Shown here in pieces: positions 63,364-64,000 of a DNA stretch of 64,000 bases. Both the position numbers and the translations under genes were made by a program. The notes under the pieces were generated by a model. That model saw only the letters and a program-made list of their open reading frames with translations, ran no database searches and was not told where the DNA came from. How positions within the stretch are numbered: position 1 is the first letter of the stretch; each line of letters starts with the position of its first letter. The DNA lies in NCBI GenBank assembly GCA_018365455.1, contig JAGZJZ010000027.1, positions 22,077 through 86,076 of the forward strand. The letters are read 5' to 3'. The DNA comes from Clostridiales bacterium. Its GTDB lineage: Bacteria; Bacillota; Clostridia; Lachnospirales; Lachnospiraceae.

Positions 63364-63777
63364 ATGGATACAAATAATAAGCAATATCATCTATCTCGTA
63401 TGCGAGTCTATTTTAAAATGCTTCTTTTTGCTATGTGCTTAACTATGAGTGCGCTCTTTTGTAGTACGTATAATCAGTATGAATTATCAGATAATGCAAC
63501 TGTAATTGAGACATGGGCAATTTCAGAATGTATCGTAGCTCATGATGACGGTGATCATAATTCCTATTTTAAAACGTTATGTTTAAACAAAAACAATTCT
63601 TATAATGAAATGATAACGAAAAATACAAGCTCAATTCTTCCAATTGCAGCTTTCCAAAAAGGAATCAGCCTGTTTCTTTTTCTTATTATCGTGTTTCTTT
63701 TATTCTTTTTGACCTTATTTATATTATTGCCTGATGGATGGACATTAATTATTCAGAAGGTACGTCTGGACAATTGA
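63364..63777 (+). CDS. Small two-helix membrane protein, unknown
   Basis: A 137-residue protein with no family I recognise. One predicted membrane helix lies at about residues 17-36 (MLLFAMCLTMSALFC) and a strongly hydrophobic one at about 101-127 (GISLFLFLIIVFLLFFLTLFILL). About 60 polar residues lie between them, probably outside the cell. AGAAGGGGA precedes the ATG. Base composition is more AT-rich than the transporter genes upstream. A terminator follows. Confidence 0.65.
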   Translation: MDTNNKQYHLSRMRVYFKMLLFAMCLTMSALFCSTYNQYELSDNATVIETWAISECIVAHDDGDHNSYFKTLCLNKNNSYNEMITKNTSSILPIAAFQKGISLFLFLIIVFLLFFLTLFILLPDGWTLIIQKVRLDN

Positions 63778-63813
63778 ATCAATTCTTTTTCAAATTCATG
63801 GACAACGCTTTTT

Positions 63814-63840
63814 AAGTCATTGCTAAATGGCTTTCTTTTT
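63814..63840 (+). terminator. Rho-independent terminator
   Basis: AAGTCATT (63814-63821) and AATGGCTT (63826-63833) form an 8-bp stem (one G-T pair) with a GCTA loop, followed by TCTTTTT. The remaining 160 bp to the window end show no supported gene. Confidence 0.7.
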
Positions 63841-64000
63841 GTATGCAAATTGGGCAGCGGGTGTACACCGCATATCTATTATGAGTGAAAAGAAGAGATT
63901 GAGGTAGTGTCAAATGATTTATGAAAAACTTGAGTAAAAAAAATTGCTCAAAGGAACCTTGAAAACTGTAGATATTTGAGACGATCAGTCCTCCGGAGGC

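Noticed and set aside
63956..63968. ACCTTGAAAACTG, reminiscent of sequence seen around rRNA operons
   Set aside because: Too short, and no rRNA or tRNA sequence is adjacent within the window.
1..64000. CRISPR arrays, tRNA/rRNA genes, intact transposases or integrases
   Set aside because: I looked for regularly spaced repeats, cloverleaf genes and DDE or tyrosine-recombinase motifs and saw none.

Overview
The window reads as a chromosome segment of a gut-type Lachnospiraceae (class Clostridia). Codon and base use are AT-leaning, Shine-Dalgarno sites are strong (AGGAGG type), and the content is dense in ABC sugar/peptide transporters, AraC/LacI/YesMN regulators, plant- and host-glycan hydrolases, FIVAR/dockerin surface proteins and a CD1871A-type CXXC protein. 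The family assignment is inference; no rRNA or tRNA gene is present to test it.

Layout. (1) 1-7.4 kb: the end of an MBL-fold hydrolase, then a complete Dpp/Opp-type peptide (or nickel/oligosaccharide) ABC transporter with a LURP-one-related protein set between its two ATPases, then a metallophosphoesterase. (2) 7.4-16.1 kb: a sugar locus with an AraC regulator, family 1 binding protein, two permeases, an amidohydrolase-fold enzyme, a LacI regulator and a GH127 beta-L-arabinofuranosidase-like enzyme, probably for arabinofuranosides. (3) 16.1-24.7 kb: a patchy accessory stretch with a KilA-N scrap, a DUF1801 protein, ArsC, a dockerin remnant, a FIVAR/Fn3 surface protein, a membrane EAL phosphodiesterase, a 164-bp MITE-like element with perfect 34-bp arms, a TfoX C-terminal-domain protein and an AraC regulator with a small partner. 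(4) 24.9-35.0 kb: a rhamnoglycoside-type operon with GH1, GPH symporter, GH78 rhamnosidase, GH2, a sugar-isomerase TIM barrel and an unknown 525-aa protein. (5) 35.2-37.2 kb: a mosaic of four broken genes joined at microhomologies. (6) 37.6-53.2 kb: a 2493-aa secreted multimodular glycosidase-like protein, then binding protein, two permeases, a Gfo/Idh/MocA oxidoreductase and a YesM/YesN two-component pair. (7) 53.2-61.4 kb: a translationally coupled four-gene membrane redox operon, an OmpR-type two-component system and two ATPase-FtsX fusion ABC transporters. (8) 61.4-64 kb: a CAT-like acetyltransferase, a methyltransferase and a small membrane protein.

How it fits together. Loci 2, 4 and 6 are self-contained glycan systems, each with its own regulator, importer and hydrolases. 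In locus 6 the giant enzyme would act outside the cell, the ABC system would import products and the oxidoreductase would process them.

The most notable signal is in block 7. A 19-bp box (CTTAACAAAGATTTTATGT and a 16/19 match) lies 27-28 bp upstream of the -10 box at three separate promoters: the redox operon, the two-component system and the ABC pair. This ties all three into one probable regulon linking cell-envelope stress signalling, FtsX-type transport and a membrane thiol/electron-transfer module that includes a 44-aa CXXC protein overlapped by its neighbours on both sides.
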